A DNA stretch of 64,000 nt from the NCBI GenBank assembly GCA_003278095.1, contig QCHB01000007.1:48239-112238 (forward strand), read 5' to 3'. This document shows positions 30,042 to 39,791 of the stretch, piece by piece (position 1 is the first letter of the stretch; each line of letters starts with the position of its first letter). The DNA is from SAR116 cluster bacterium AG-390-L20. Its GTDB lineage: Bacteria; Pseudomonadota; Alphaproteobacteria; Puniceispirillales; Marisalimonadaceae. The notes under the pieces were generated by a model. It saw only the letters and a list, made by a program, of their open reading frames with translations. It had not been told where the DNA came from and did no database searches. The translations under genes and the position numbers were made by a program.

Positions 30042-31097
30042 ATGTATAATAATATTTTAAATGAATTAAGAACGCCAGTATTTTTAATAAACAAAGATAA
30101 CATTGTTGATTATATCAATTCTATTGGTGAAGAATTTTTTGGAATGAGTTCAACTTTGATTATTGGAAAATCAATTTATGATTTCTTCCCAGACGACACA
30201 CCTTTATTAAGTTTACTATCTAGAGTTCGAAAAACTAAATCTGGAATAACTGAAGAAAGTTTAGATTTTAGTAATATTAATTTTCCAAATAGGAAAGTCA
30301 GAGTTCATGTTGTTCCACTTTCTTTTGATAGCGATCAAATAATTGTACAAATTAGTCAGTTAGCCCTTTCTGAGATGTTTCAATCACAAAGGATAAATAG
30401 TAAAATATCTAAATCCTTTTCATCTATGGTCGATATGCTGATGCATGAATTAAAGAATCCACTTGCTGGAATTAAAGGGGCTTCTCAATTAATTGAAAGT
30501 GATTTAAAGGGTAACTCTAATTTGTTGGAATTAACCCAATTAATTACAATTGAAAGCGAAAGAATTATATCATTGCTAGATAGAATGGAGCACATAAGTA
30601 ATAATAATTCAAAATTAGAATGTGAATATATTAACATACATGAAATTCTTAATCATTGTAGGAGAGTTGCTCAAAACAGTTTTGGAGCTGAAATAGAATA
30701 TATTGATGATTTTGATCCATCTCTTCCTAAATTTTTTGCTAATAAAAACCTTCTAATTCAAATAATTTTAAATCTTTTAAAAAACTCTTCAGAAGCCAGC
30801 TCTATTACTGGTAAAATTAAAATTAAAACTAGTTTTAATTCTAACAAAATTACATCTTTTTCAAAAGAATATGTTCCTTCTACTTTACCTCTCCAGATTG
30901 AAATTATTGATTATGGAAAAGGGATTTCAAAGCATATGTTGCCAAATATATTTGATCCTTTTGTTTCATCAAAAACAGATGGTAAAGGTCTGGGATTATC
31001 AATTGTAGCAAATGGTTTGGAAGAAATGAATGCAGTAATTAATGTTTCATCAGAACCAGGATTTACAAATTTTTGTATTAATTTTCCCTTAAAATAA
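30042..31097 (+). CDS. ntrB: Nitrogen regulation sensor histidine kinase NtrB
   Basis: A cytoplasmic sensor kinase/phosphatase of the nitrogen two-component system, about 351 residues from ATG 30042. A PAS-like domain (residues 1 to about 105) precedes the dimerisation helix with the phospho-acceptor histidine in MHELKNPLAG (about residue 135). The ATPase domain has the N box NLLKNSSEAS and glycine motifs DYGKGIS and GKGLGLSI. It is divergent from ispDF, with a shared 120-base regulatory region, and precedes ntrC by 24 bases. Unlike its partner, it shows no visible loss of catalytic motifs. Confidence 0.9.
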   Translation: MYNNILNELRTPVFLINKDNIVDYINSIGEEFFGMSSTLIIGKSIYDFFPDDTPLLSLLSRVRKTKSGITEESLDFSNINFPNRKVRVHVVPLSFDSDQIIVQISQLALSEMFQSQRINSKISKSFSSMVDMLMHELKNPLAGIKGASQLIESDLKGNSNLLELTQLITIESERIISLLDRMEHISNNNSKLECEYINIHEILNHCRRVAQNSFGAEIEYIDDFDPSLPKFFANKNLLIQIILNLLKNSSEASSITGKIKIKTSFNSNKITSFSKEYVPSTLPLQIEIIDYGKGISKHMLPNIFDPFVSSKTDGKGLGLSIVANGLEEMNAVINVSSEPGFTNFCINFPLK

Positions 31098-31121
31098 CAT
31101 TTGTTAAAAGGAGTTTAAATT

Positions 31122-32561
31122 TTGGAAATTAAAAATGTAAAAAATATAATAGTTGTTGATGACGACCGAAGTATTAGGGTAGTTATCTCCACTGCATTAA
31201 GTAGGGCTGGTTATAATGTCAAATCCAGTGGCACAGCTGCTGGAATGTGGAGATTAGTAGAATCAGATTTTGCAGATATATTGATAACAGATGTTGGATT
31301 ACCTGATGGTGATGCGTTAGATGTTTTACCTAAATTACAAAAATTGAAACCAAATCTAAAAATAATTGTTATGTCAGCTAGAACAACTTTATTAACTGCA
31401 GTAAGAGCTGAAAAAAAAGGTGCTTTTGAATATCTACCAAAACCATTTGATTTAGATGAGCTTTTAAGTTTAGTATCTAACACTTTCCTTTTTGAAAAAT
31501 CAGAAATTAATAACTCTTATTTAGACAAATCATCTAAAACCATTTATGATTCTGGACCAGTTATTGGTAAATCAGTCGCTATGCAAGAAATATATAAAAT
31601 TATTTCTCGTATTGTAAATACAGATTTGACTGTTTTAATATCTGGTGAAAGTGGTACAGGTAAAAAATTAATAGCTAAATCTATTCATGATTTAAGCTTG
31701 TCAAATAAAAAACCATTTTTAAATTTGAATATGGAATTCTTTAGTGATTATAAAACTGAAGATTTAATTGAAAAATTTAAAAAATTTACATCTATAGATG
31801 TTAACTCAATAGAAGAACTCAGTGGATGCTCAATATATATAAAAAACATAACTGAATCTTCTTCAGTTCAACAATATAATCTTTTAAATTTTTTAGAAAC
31901 AAATTTAACACTACTTATATCAAATAACCCTCAATTTATAAAACCAAGATTTTTTGTTTCATCAAAAAATAACATTTATAGTGATGTTGAAAAAGGTTTT
32001 TTTCGCGAAGATCTTTATTATAGATTAAATGTAGTACCTATTAAAATGCCATCTCTCAAAGATAGATTTGAAGACATACCTGATTTAACCTCACATTATT
32101 TAAAAAAATATTTTCAAAATAAATTTGTTAATAAAACTATTTCTTATGAAGGTATAAACTTATTAAAGGAATATTCTTGGCCTGGTAATGTAAGAGAATT
32201 AGAGAACGTAATTGAAAGATTATGTTTGTTATCATCAACAGAAAGTATAATGCCCTCTTTGATAAAAGAAGTTTTATCTGAAGATAGGTTAGTTGTTGAA
32301 AGCAAACACGAAGAAAACTTAGAGACATATTTTAAAAATTATCTAAAAAGATATTTTAAAGATTTTGATGAAAATTTATCACTAAATAATTTACACGATA
32401 ATTTCATTTCAAAGATTGAAAAACCTTTAATTGAAACCACTTTAAATTTATTCAGGGGTAATCAAATTAAAACCTCTAAATGTCTTGGATTTAATAGAAA
32501 TACTTTGAGGTCAAAAATAAATATGTATAATATTGAAGTAATTAAAAAAAGAAAAGTTTAG
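31122..32561 (+). CDS. ntrC: NtrC-like response regulator with degenerate AAA+ domain
   Basis: A 479-residue NtrC homologue starting at TTG 31122, with AAGGAG 8 bases upstream. The receiver domain is intact (DDD at 13-15, phospho-acceptor aspartate 57, lysine in YLPKPF). The AAA+ domain keeps Walker A (GESGTGKK, about 174-181), the FREDLYYRLNV arginine region and WPGNVRELENVIERL. However, the GAFTGA loop that contacts sigma-54 is absent, and the Walker B DE pair is replaced in GCSIYIKNI (about 234-242). The Fis-type helix-turn-helix at the C-terminus is intact (SKCLGFNRNTLRSK). It is therefore unlikely to act as a sigma-54 activator ATPase; a DNA-binding regulator working with sigma-70 is my inference. 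Confidence 0.88.
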   Translation: MEIKNVKNIIVVDDDRSIRVVISTALSRAGYNVKSSGTAAGMWRLVESDFADILITDVGLPDGDALDVLPKLQKLKPNLKIIVMSARTTLLTAVRAEKKGAFEYLPKPFDLDELLSLVSNTFLFEKSEINNSYLDKSSKTIYDSGPVIGKSVAMQEIYKIISRIVNTDLTVLISGESGTGKKLIAKSIHDLSLSNKKPFLNLNMEFFSDYKTEDLIEKFKKFTSIDVNSIEELSGCSIYIKNITESSSVQQYNLLNFLETNLTLLISNNPQFIKPRFFVSSKNNIYSDVEKGFFREDLYYRLNVVPIKMPSLKDRFEDIPDLTSHYLKKYFQNKFVNKTISYEGINLLKEYSWPGNVRELENVIERLCLLSSTESIMPSLIKEVLSEDRLVVESKHEENLETYFKNYLKRYFKDFDENLSLNNLHDNFISKIEKPLIETTLNLFRGNQIKTSKCLGFNRNTLRSKINMYNIEVIKKRKV

Positions 32562-32615
32562 AAATTTATATTAAGTACTATATAAATTTTAATTTCTATA
32601 AAATTAGGTTATAGA

Positions 32616-34775
32616 ATGAAAATGCTTTTATTAAATGTATTTAGACAAAAGTTATTTCTAGTTTCTATACTACTTTCATTATTAATTTGTTTTTTTATAT
32701 ATAAATCCTTGTATCAATTTAAACTTATTAATGATTATGAAAATATTTTTACTATTTCACTTATCATTTCATTTTTATTAATAGTTATTATTTTTTATAT
32801 TCTTTTAAAAAATATTTTCTTTATTTTAAATCAAATTAAACTTGAGAAAACTGGTCAAGAATTACAAAAAAAGATATTATTAATTTTCTCTATAATTGCT
32901 TTGACACCAACACTATTAATTTCTTTTTTTTCAATATTTATTTTTGATGCTGCCCTAAGCGGTTGGTTTAATAAGAAAATTTCAACTGCTATCTCACAAT
33001 CAGTAGAAGTTGCTAATCAATATCTTGATGAACATCAAAGTGGGATGAGGGGAGATATTTTAGAACTAGTAAATTTAATAAATTTTAACTCAGCAATTTT
33101 TTCGTCAGATAAAAACAAATTTAATAACTTCTTAGATAAATATACTCGTCAACATAATTTATCAGAAGCAGTTATTATTGACTCCATCGGTAATGTTTTA
33201 GCTTTCTCAGAATTTGTTTTTGAATATACCTATACAGAAATTCCACCTAAATTTTATGATACTGCAAATAATGGAAAAATTTTAATCGTTAAAGAAGATG
33301 ATTCTAATAAGATGAGGGCATTTATAAAGTTACCTCAGTATATTGACGCATATTTACTTATAACAAGTTTTGTTGATCAAAGGGTTTTAAATGCAATTAA
33401 AAGCACATCTATTGCGGTTTCGGACTATCAGTCAATAGAAATAAAGCAATTTGACATTAAAATTTCATTTATTGTGATATTTTTATTAATTACCTTAATA
33501 TTACTATTTACTTCTTTAGTAATTGGGTTGAACATAGCCAATAGACTTTTCGAACCAATAACTTCTCTTATAAAAGGTGCAGAAGAAGTAGGTGGAGGTA
33601 ACCTAGATTACAAAATATCAGATGAAGTATTATCTAAAATTAATATCAACGAAATTAAAAGGCTCGTGCAAGCATTCAATTTAATGATTTCAGATCTTAA
33701 ATCCAATAGGGTTGATTTAGAGCATGCAAATGACCAATTGGATAAAAGAAGAAAGTTTTCGGAGTCAGTTCTATCAGGTGTTTATTCAGGTGTAATTGGA
33801 TTAGATAAAAATCTTAAGATTAATCTCCCTAATGTTACTGCAACTAATTTGTTAGGAATAACTATTGGAAAAGATTTTGGTAAACCTATTTTAGAAATAG
33901 TTCCCGAATTCACTGATGTAATTAATAGTCTTTTAATATCTAAAAAAAATGTGGTTGAAGATAAAATTTATATTGTTAGAGGTGATAAAGTTTTGAATTT
34001 AATAACAAGATTCGTAGTACAAAAATCTGACGATTTAATTTTGGGTTATGTTCTAACCTTTGATGACGTCACTAGCTTAATAGCTGCTCAAAAAATGGGT
34101 GCTTGGTCTGATATAGCAAGAAGAATTGCTCATGAAATAAAGAACCCTCTTACTCCAATTCGTTTAGCTGCTGAAAGATTAATGAATAAATTGAGTAGTA
34201 ATAGAAAAATAGATAAAAAAATTTTTGAGCAATCATTAAACATGATAACTCGACAGGTTGATGATATCCATCATTTGGTGGACGAGTTTTCCTCTTTTGC
34301 TAGAATGCCATCTCCAAAATTAAAAGTAATTAATATTAATAAAGTTATTGTAGAATATATAAATCCAATGAAGTCATCATTTGAAAAAGTTTTGATTGAT
34401 GTTGATGATGTGATTGAGAATGCCCTGATTATGGGTGATGAAAAACAAATCAGGCAAGCATGTGGAAATCTTATTAAAAACTCTTATGAAAATGTCTATT
34501 CAAACCACATAAAAAATGCGCGAATATCAATTATTTTTAAAATAAAAAATAATTTTGCTGAAATTTATGTTAATGATAATGGTACTGGTATTGAAAAATC
34601 TATAGTTTCCCAAATTATAGAGCCTTATTTCACAACCAAGGTAGGTGGTAGTGGGTTAGGCCTAGCTATTACAAAAAAAATAATAGATGATCATAATGGT
34701 TCTATATTTATTAGAACTTTAAAAGGGACAAAAGGTACGTCTATTTTATTAAAATTCCCGTTAATTTCAAAATAA
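32616..34775 (+). CDS. ntrY: Sensor histidine kinase NtrY
   Basis: A 719-residue membrane sensor kinase. Three hydrophobic helices crowd the N-terminus (about residues 9-30, 44-66, 88-112), then an extracytoplasmic region, another helix (about 283-308), a HAMP domain, a PAS-like domain (about 375-480) and the kinase core with IAHEIKNPLTP (histidine near 506), NLIKNSYENV and GSGLGLAITKKI. NtrY with NtrX responds to nitrogen or redox cues in alphaproteobacteria. The gene begins 54 bases after ntrC and is followed by ntrX after 19 bases. Confidence 0.92.
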   Translation: MKMLLLNVFRQKLFLVSILLSLLICFFIYKSLYQFKLINDYENIFTISLIISFLLIVIIFYILLKNIFFILNQIKLEKTGQELQKKILLIFSIIALTPTLLISFFSIFIFDAALSGWFNKKISTAISQSVEVANQYLDEHQSGMRGDILELVNLINFNSAIFSSDKNKFNNFLDKYTRQHNLSEAVIIDSIGNVLAFSEFVFEYTYTEIPPKFYDTANNGKILIVKEDDSNKMRAFIKLPQYIDAYLLITSFVDQRVLNAIKSTSIAVSDYQSIEIKQFDIKISFIVIFLLITLILLFTSLVIGLNIANRLFEPITSLIKGAEEVGGGNLDYKISDEVLSKININEIKRLVQAFNLMISDLKSNRVDLEHANDQLDKRRKFSESVLSGVYSGVIGLDKNLKINLPNVTATNLLGITIGKDFGKPILEIVPEFTDVINSLLISKKNVVEDKIYIVRGDKVLNLITRFVVQKSDDLILGYVLTFDDVTSLIAAQKMGAWSDIARRIAHEIKNPLTPIRLAAERLMNKLSSNRKIDKKIFEQSLNMITRQVDDIHHLVDEFSSFARMPSPKLKVININKVIVEYINPMKSSFEKVLIDVDDVIENALIMGDEKQIRQACGNLIKNSYENVYSNHIKNARISIIFKIKNNFAEIYVNDNGTGIEKSIVSQIIEPYFTTKVGGSGLGLAITKKIIDDHNGSIFIRTLKGTKGTSILLKFPLISK

Positions 34776-34794
34776 TGACTATGAGTAATATTGA

Positions 34795-36195
34795 ATGTTA
34801 AAAAATAAAATCTCTATTCTTGTTGTAGATGATGAGCTTGATATTTGTGAAATGGTAGCTGAAATTCTAAAAGATGAAGGTTATAACGCCATAATTGCTA
34901 ATAGTTATGAAACAGCTGTTCAAATTCTAAAAAATCAAAACATAACGTTATTAATTACTGATATATGGATGAACAATAATACAGATTCTGGTTTAGAATT
35001 GCTATCTTGGAGTAAAATGCATGATTCATTTATCCCAGTTATAATGATGTCGGGACACGGAAACATAGAGACTGCTATGAAAGCTGCAAAAAATGGAGCT
35101 TATGATTTTATAGAAAAACCATTTAAATCTGAAAGATTAACTCTTTTGGTTGATAAAGCTATAAAAGAACGCAATCTTAAGATAAAAGTTTTAGATTTTG
35201 AATTAAAAGAAAATGAGCGCATGAAATTAGTTGGAAGTTCAAGTGTCTTCAAAAATATCATGCAACAATTAAATAAAGTTTCACGAACTAATAGTAGAGT
35301 GCTACTCTCTGGGCCGTCGGGTTCTGGAAAAGAGTTAATAGCCAGATGGATACACAAGAAGTCAAACAGAAGCTTATATCCATTTATTATTGCATCATGT
35401 GCAACTTTGTCTCCTGAAAGAGTTGAACAAGTATTATTTGGTTGGAATGAGAAAATAAAAGACAATCAATCCAGTCAATTAAGTACTGGTTTATTTGAAC
35501 AAGCAAATAATGGAACTCTTTTTTTTGATGAAATTTGTGATTTGCCAATTGAAACACAAGGAAAGTTAGTTCAAGCGATACAAGATCAAAGTTTTTATAA
35601 ACTTGGTTCAAATAAAAAAATTAACGTTGATGTTAGAGTAATTTCAGCAAGTAATAAAAACTTATTAAAATCTATGGAAGATGGTGTTTTAAGAGAGGAT
35701 CTTTTTTACAGACTATCTGTAGCACCAATCGAAGTTCCACCCCTAAATAAACGTGGGGAAGATATAAATGATTTAGTAAATTATTATCTTAAATTTATTT
35801 CAAAAGAATTAGGAAGTAAAAATTTGCAACTATCCTCTGAAACTCTAGTCATCTTACAAAATTATGATTGGCCAGGAAATATTAGGCAATTAAGAAATAT
35901 TATAGAGTGGTTAATAATTATGTATGGTAATCAAAAAGACCTTCTTATTATGCCATCGCACTTACCTCCAGAATTATTAGGTTATAATGAAAAGAAAAAA
36001 CATGATAATAGTATAAATAATTTTAGTTTGTCATTAAAAGATGCAAGAAAAATTTTTGAAGCTAATTATTTAAATGAACAATTAAAAAGGTTTAAAGGTA
36101 ATATTGCTAAAACCTCGACTTTTATTGGTATGGATAGATCTGCTTTGCATAGAAAGTTAAAAGAATTAAACATAAATATTAAAAAATTCAATTAA
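34795..36195 (+). CDS. ntrX: Response regulator NtrX lacking GAFTGA
   Basis: A 466-residue NtrC-family regulator, partner of NtrY. The receiver is intact (DDE at 12-14, aspartate 56, YDFIEKPF). The AAA+ domain keeps Walker A (GPSGSGKE, about 173-180) and Walker B (GTLFFDEI, about 240-247), unlike the ntrC product. In place of GAFTGA the sequence reads LFGWNEKIKDN, so the sigma-54 contact loop is missing. A Fis-type helix-turn-helix closes the protein (AKTSTFIGMDRSALHRKL). Absence of GAFTGA in NtrX is known in some alphaproteobacteria. Confidence 0.92.
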   Translation: MLKNKISILVVDDELDICEMVAEILKDEGYNAIIANSYETAVQILKNQNITLLITDIWMNNNTDSGLELLSWSKMHDSFIPVIMMSGHGNIETAMKAAKNGAYDFIEKPFKSERLTLLVDKAIKERNLKIKVLDFELKENERMKLVGSSSVFKNIMQQLNKVSRTNSRVLLSGPSGSGKELIARWIHKKSNRSLYPFIIASCATLSPERVEQVLFGWNEKIKDNQSSQLSTGLFEQANNGTLFFDEICDLPIETQGKLVQAIQDQSFYKLGSNKKINVDVRVISASNKNLLKSMEDGVLREDLFYRLSVAPIEVPPLNKRGEDINDLVNYYLKFISKELGSKNLQLSSETLVILQNYDWPGNIRQLRNIIEWLIIMYGNQKDLLIMPSHLPPELLGYNEKKKHDNSINNFSLSLKDARKIFEANYLNEQLKRFKGNIAKTSTFIGMDRSALHRKLKELNINIKKFN

Positions 36196-36218
36196 TTCAA
36201 TATGATGTTGGTGAATTT

Positions 36219-37604
36219 ATGAAACAAAAAATCTTAATATGTGGTGCAGGTAGAGTTGGTACATCCATTACAGAACATCTTTCAAATGAAGGTTTTGATA
36301 TTACTGTCATTGATTCTGACACAGAAGCTATTCACAGAGTAACTGAATTATATGACGTTCAAGGTGTTCTTGGACTTGCATCGTACCCAAATGTTCTTGA
36401 AGATGCTGGAATCAAAGATGCCGACATGATAATTGCTGTTACACAATCGGACGAAATTAATATTGCAGCTTGTCATGTTGCTAAATCTATTTTTGGAACT
36501 CCTACGATGATTATACGAATTAGATCTAAATCATATCTTGATCCAAAATTCTCCGATTATCTTTTAAAGGATGTAGGTGTAAATAGAATTATTTCTCCTG
36601 AAGATGAAGTTGCAACTGCTATTGTTAATCAATGGAGAACACCTGGAGCATTTGATGTGGCTGAATTTGCTAGTTCTTTAGTTACTATGTTAGGTGTTTC
36701 ATGTAAAAATGACTGTCCAATTCTTGATACACCACTAAGAAATTTAGCTGATTTATTTCCTGACTTAACAGTTACTGTCATGGCTATTATAAGAGGGACA
36801 AAATTAGTAGTGCCAAGAGGAGGCGATGATATTATTTTGTCTGGAGATAGAATTTATTTGGCATGTCCTACAGATCAAATTAATAGAACATTAATTGCTT
36901 TTGGTCATTCTGAAACAACTGCTGAAAAAGTAACAATCTCTGGAGCAGGTGCTATTGGAATAAGAGTTGCTGAAGAAATTCATAAATTATCCCCTGAAAC
37001 TAATTTAACAATATTAGAATTAGATAAAGAAAAGGCACGACATGCTGCAGAAATGCTTGAATATGCTACTATTATTTCAGGAGACTCTTTAGATCCTGAA
37101 ATAATTTTAGAGGCAAGATTGGGGCAAGGTGAGACATATATTGCAGCGACAAATAATGATGAAGTCAACATACTTTCTTCTTTGTTATCTAAAAGATCAG
37201 GAGCTTCACATACTGTAGCTTTAATAAATTTGCCTGTTTTTATCCCACTTTTTAATTCATTAGATCTTGAGGGTGTGGTTAGTCCACCCAATTTAACAGC
37301 ATCTTCTATATTACAGGAGGTTAGAAGTGGCCATATAGAACATGTACATTCTATAATCGAAGAATTTGGAGAAGTTATATCATTTGAAGCATTAAAATCT
37401 TCTTCAATAATAGGTAAACCACTTAAAAATACAAAATTACCAAAAGATGTTGCTTTGGGAGCTGTTGTAAAAGAAGATAAAAGTATTGTTTCACCAAGAG
37501 GAGACACTATAATAGAAGCAGGGGATATTGTTGTAATGTTTGTTCCTATAAAATCAATGAAAAAAGTCGAAGAGTTACTTTCTGTTAATTTGGATTTCTT
37601 TTAA
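36219..37604 (+). CDS. trkA: Trk system potassium uptake protein TrkA
   Basis: TrkA is the cytoplasmic nucleotide-binding subunit that gates the Trk potassium channel. The 461-residue protein has two repeated RCK modules: Rossmann folds ICGAGRVGTSI (residues 5-15) and ISGAGAIGIRV (about 238-248), each followed by a TrkA-C domain. It lies 23 bases after ntrX, a strongly conserved alphaproteobacterial order. The membrane subunit TrkH is not in the window. Its stop overlaps the next start by one base. Confidence 0.94.
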   Translation: MKQKILICGAGRVGTSITEHLSNEGFDITVIDSDTEAIHRVTELYDVQGVLGLASYPNVLEDAGIKDADMIIAVTQSDEINIAACHVAKSIFGTPTMIIRIRSKSYLDPKFSDYLLKDVGVNRIISPEDEVATAIVNQWRTPGAFDVAEFASSLVTMLGVSCKNDCPILDTPLRNLADLFPDLTVTVMAIIRGTKLVVPRGGDDIILSGDRIYLACPTDQINRTLIAFGHSETTAEKVTISGAGAIGIRVAEEIHKLSPETNLTILELDKEKARHAAEMLEYATIISGDSLDPEIILEARLGQGETYIAATNNDEVNILSSLLSKRSGASHTVALINLPVFIPLFNSLDLEGVVSPPNLTASSILQEVRSGHIEHVHSIIEEFGEVISFEALKSSSIIGKPLKNTKLPKDVALGAVVKEDKSIVSPRGDTIIEAGDIVVMFVPIKSMKKVEELLSVNLDFF

Positions 37605-38455
37605 TGCCTAATATATCATATGTAGACGGAGTTTATCATAATTATCAAAATGCAAAAGTTAATATAAATGACAGGGGATATCATTTCGGAGATTCTGTTT
37701 ATGAAGTTGTTTTATTTAATGAAGGAATTTTTTATGATTTTGAAGAACATATAAATAGATTATTTGTTTCATTAAATTCTATAAATATAAAATTCCATTT
37801 ATCTAAGATATCCCTAAAAATAATAATAAATAATTTAATAAAAATAAATAGAATTTCTTTTGGAAGTGTTTACATACAAGTTTCAAGGGGAGTAGCTGAA
37901 AGAAACCATAGTTATAAAGGAATGAACATAAAACCTTTATTATCTATCATTGTAACTAAAAAATTGAATAATATAAATAATAACTTAAATGGGGTAAAGG
38001 CTATTACCTTAGATGATAATAGATGGTCAAGGCCAGATATTAAAACAACTCAATTATTACCTAATGTATTAGCTAAAACAGAAGCTAATAAAAGAGGTGC
38101 TTTCGAAGGAATTTTTATTGACTCAGATGGTTATGTAACTGAAGGATCTAGTTCTAATATATGGATTATAAATGATAATAATGAAATTATTACTAGAGCT
38201 ATTGATGGTAAAATATTATCAGGTATTACTAGAAAGACCATTGCTCATTTTGCTAAATTAAATAATTTAATTGTAAAAGAAGAAAAGTTCAAAAAAGAAG
38301 AACTTTATAAGTCTAAAGAAGTTTTTTTAACAAGCGCTTCTTCATTTGTAACACCAATAATTAAGGTTGATGACATAGAAATTAACGACGGAAAAATTGG
38401 TCAAATGGCTATTGATCTAAAAAATTTATATTTTAATAAATTACACAATAATTAA
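37604..38455 (+). CDS. dat: Fold-type IV aminotransferase, probably D-amino-acid transaminase
   Basis: A 283-residue PLP enzyme of the branched-chain/D-amino-acid aminotransferase group. NDRGYHFGDSVYE near residue 22 and the PLP lysine in DIKTTQLLPN (about residues 145-154) are followed by EGSSSNIWI. The R-H pattern and short length suit D-alanine-type transaminase rather than IlvE. D-glutamate/D-alanine supply for the cell wall is the likely role. In related genomes a dat gene sits between trkA and hfq; here the next gene is hflX. Confidence 0.85.
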   Translation: MPNISYVDGVYHNYQNAKVNINDRGYHFGDSVYEVVLFNEGIFYDFEEHINRLFVSLNSINIKFHLSKISLKIIINNLIKINRISFGSVYIQVSRGVAERNHSYKGMNIKPLLSIIVTKKLNNINNNLNGVKAITLDDNRWSRPDIKTTQLLPNVLAKTEANKRGAFEGIFIDSDGYVTEGSSSNIWIINDNNEIITRAIDGKILSGITRKTIAHFAKLNNLIVKEEKFKKEELYKSKEVFLTSASSFVTPIIKVDDIEINDGKIGQMAIDLKNLYFNKLHNN

Positions 38456-38462
38456 TAGTTTT

Positions 38463-39791
38463 ATGAATAAATATAAAACTCTTCTACTATTTCCAATTTT
38501 TAAAAATAATAAATTTTGTCAAAATCAAATATTTAATCAGAAGAATTTTATTTCCCGTTCTTTAGAAACAAGAAGCCTAGTTCAAGCCTTAGATTGTGTT
38601 ATTATTTTTGAAAAAATTGTCAATATTAATGTGCCTAAACCACCTTTGCTAATAAGTGAAACGATTGCAAATGAGATTAAAGATAATTTTAATATTAATA
38701 AAATAGATCTTATTATAATCGATTGTTCTTTATCTCCAATTCAACATAGAAATTTAGAAAGGTTTTTTGATAAAAAAATTATAGATAGAACACAACTTAT
38801 TATAGAAATATTTGGTTTACGTGCTGCTACTAAGGAAGGAAAATTACAAGTTGAACTTGCTAATCTTAGTTTTGAAAAAACTAGATTAGTTAGGTCTTGG
38901 ACACACCTCGAAAGACAAAGAGGAGGATTAGGTAAAGTGGGTGGACCAGGAGAAAGTCAAATAGAATTGGACAAAAGAATGATTAATACTAAAATCAAGC
39001 AATTAAAAAAACTATTATTAAAAGTAAAGCAGACAAGAGAAGTACAACGTAAACCAAGAATAAATGATTCTAACTTAATATTTTCACTTGTAGGTTATAC
39101 AAATAGTGGTAAATCAACAATTTTTAATAATTTGAGTTCTTCTGATGTTTTAGTAAAAGATATGGTCTTTGCTACTTTAGATACGAAGATGAGTTTAGTG
39201 AATTTATCAAATAAGAAAAAAATTATTTTATCTGATACTGTAGGATTTATTTCTGCTTTGCCAACAGAATTAATAGATTCATTTAATTCATCTTTAGAAG
39301 AACTTTTTTCTTCAGATTATTTATTGGTTGTACACGATTTATCTAATCCAGATCTAGAAAATCAAGCTAAACTAGTTTTTGACACATTAAAAGAAATTGG
39401 TTTTTCTGAAGAATTATTGGAGAACAAAGTTATCAATATTTTTAATAAATCTGATTTGAACTCTAATATCGACAATTTTGATATTAAATTTAAAAGCAAA
39501 TTTGTTAAAACATCTGCATTAACCAAAGAAGGAATGAAAACTTTAAAAAATTATCTAGATAAATTAGTGGATAAAAATTTTATAGATGTAATATTTTATA
39601 TACCTAGTGATTCATTAAAAATTTCTTCGTGGCTACACAAAAACTCCTTTGTTTATAATGATATATTTTGTGATATTAATTTTATAGGAAATAAAATAAA
39701 AACAAAAATTTCTATAAAAAAATTAAAATATTTTAAATCTAATTTCTCCCATATAAGAATGGATTTAATTAGATTAAATAGCTATGACTGA
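38463..39791 (+). CDS. hflX: GTPase HflX
   Basis: HflX is a ribosome-associated GTPase that splits stalled 70S ribosomes. The 442-residue protein has the HflX N-terminal domain with RTQLIIEIF and the glycine-rich helix start RGGLGKVGGPGESQIE (about residues 158-173), then the GTPase motifs GYTNSGKST (G1), DTVGFISALP (G3) and NKSD (G4). In most alphaproteobacteria hfq lies immediately upstream; only 7 bases separate hflX from dat here, so hfq is absent from this locus. It overlaps the next gene by 8 bases. Confidence 0.94.
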   Translation: MNKYKTLLLFPIFKNNKFCQNQIFNQKNFISRSLETRSLVQALDCVIIFEKIVNINVPKPPLLISETIANEIKDNFNINKIDLIIIDCSLSPIQHRNLERFFDKKIIDRTQLIIEIFGLRAATKEGKLQVELANLSFEKTRLVRSWTHLERQRGGLGKVGGPGESQIELDKRMINTKIKQLKKLLLKVKQTREVQRKPRINDSNLIFSLVGYTNSGKSTIFNNLSSSDVLVKDMVFATLDTKMSLVNLSNKKKIILSDTVGFISALPTELIDSFNSSLEELFSSDYLLVVHDLSNPDLENQAKLVFDTLKEIGFSEELLENKVINIFNKSDLNSNIDNFDIKFKSKFVKTSALTKEGMKTLKNYLDKLVDKNFIDVIFYIPSDSLKISSWLHKNSFVYNDIFCDINFIGNKIKTKISIKKLKYFKSNFSHIRMDLIRLNSYD

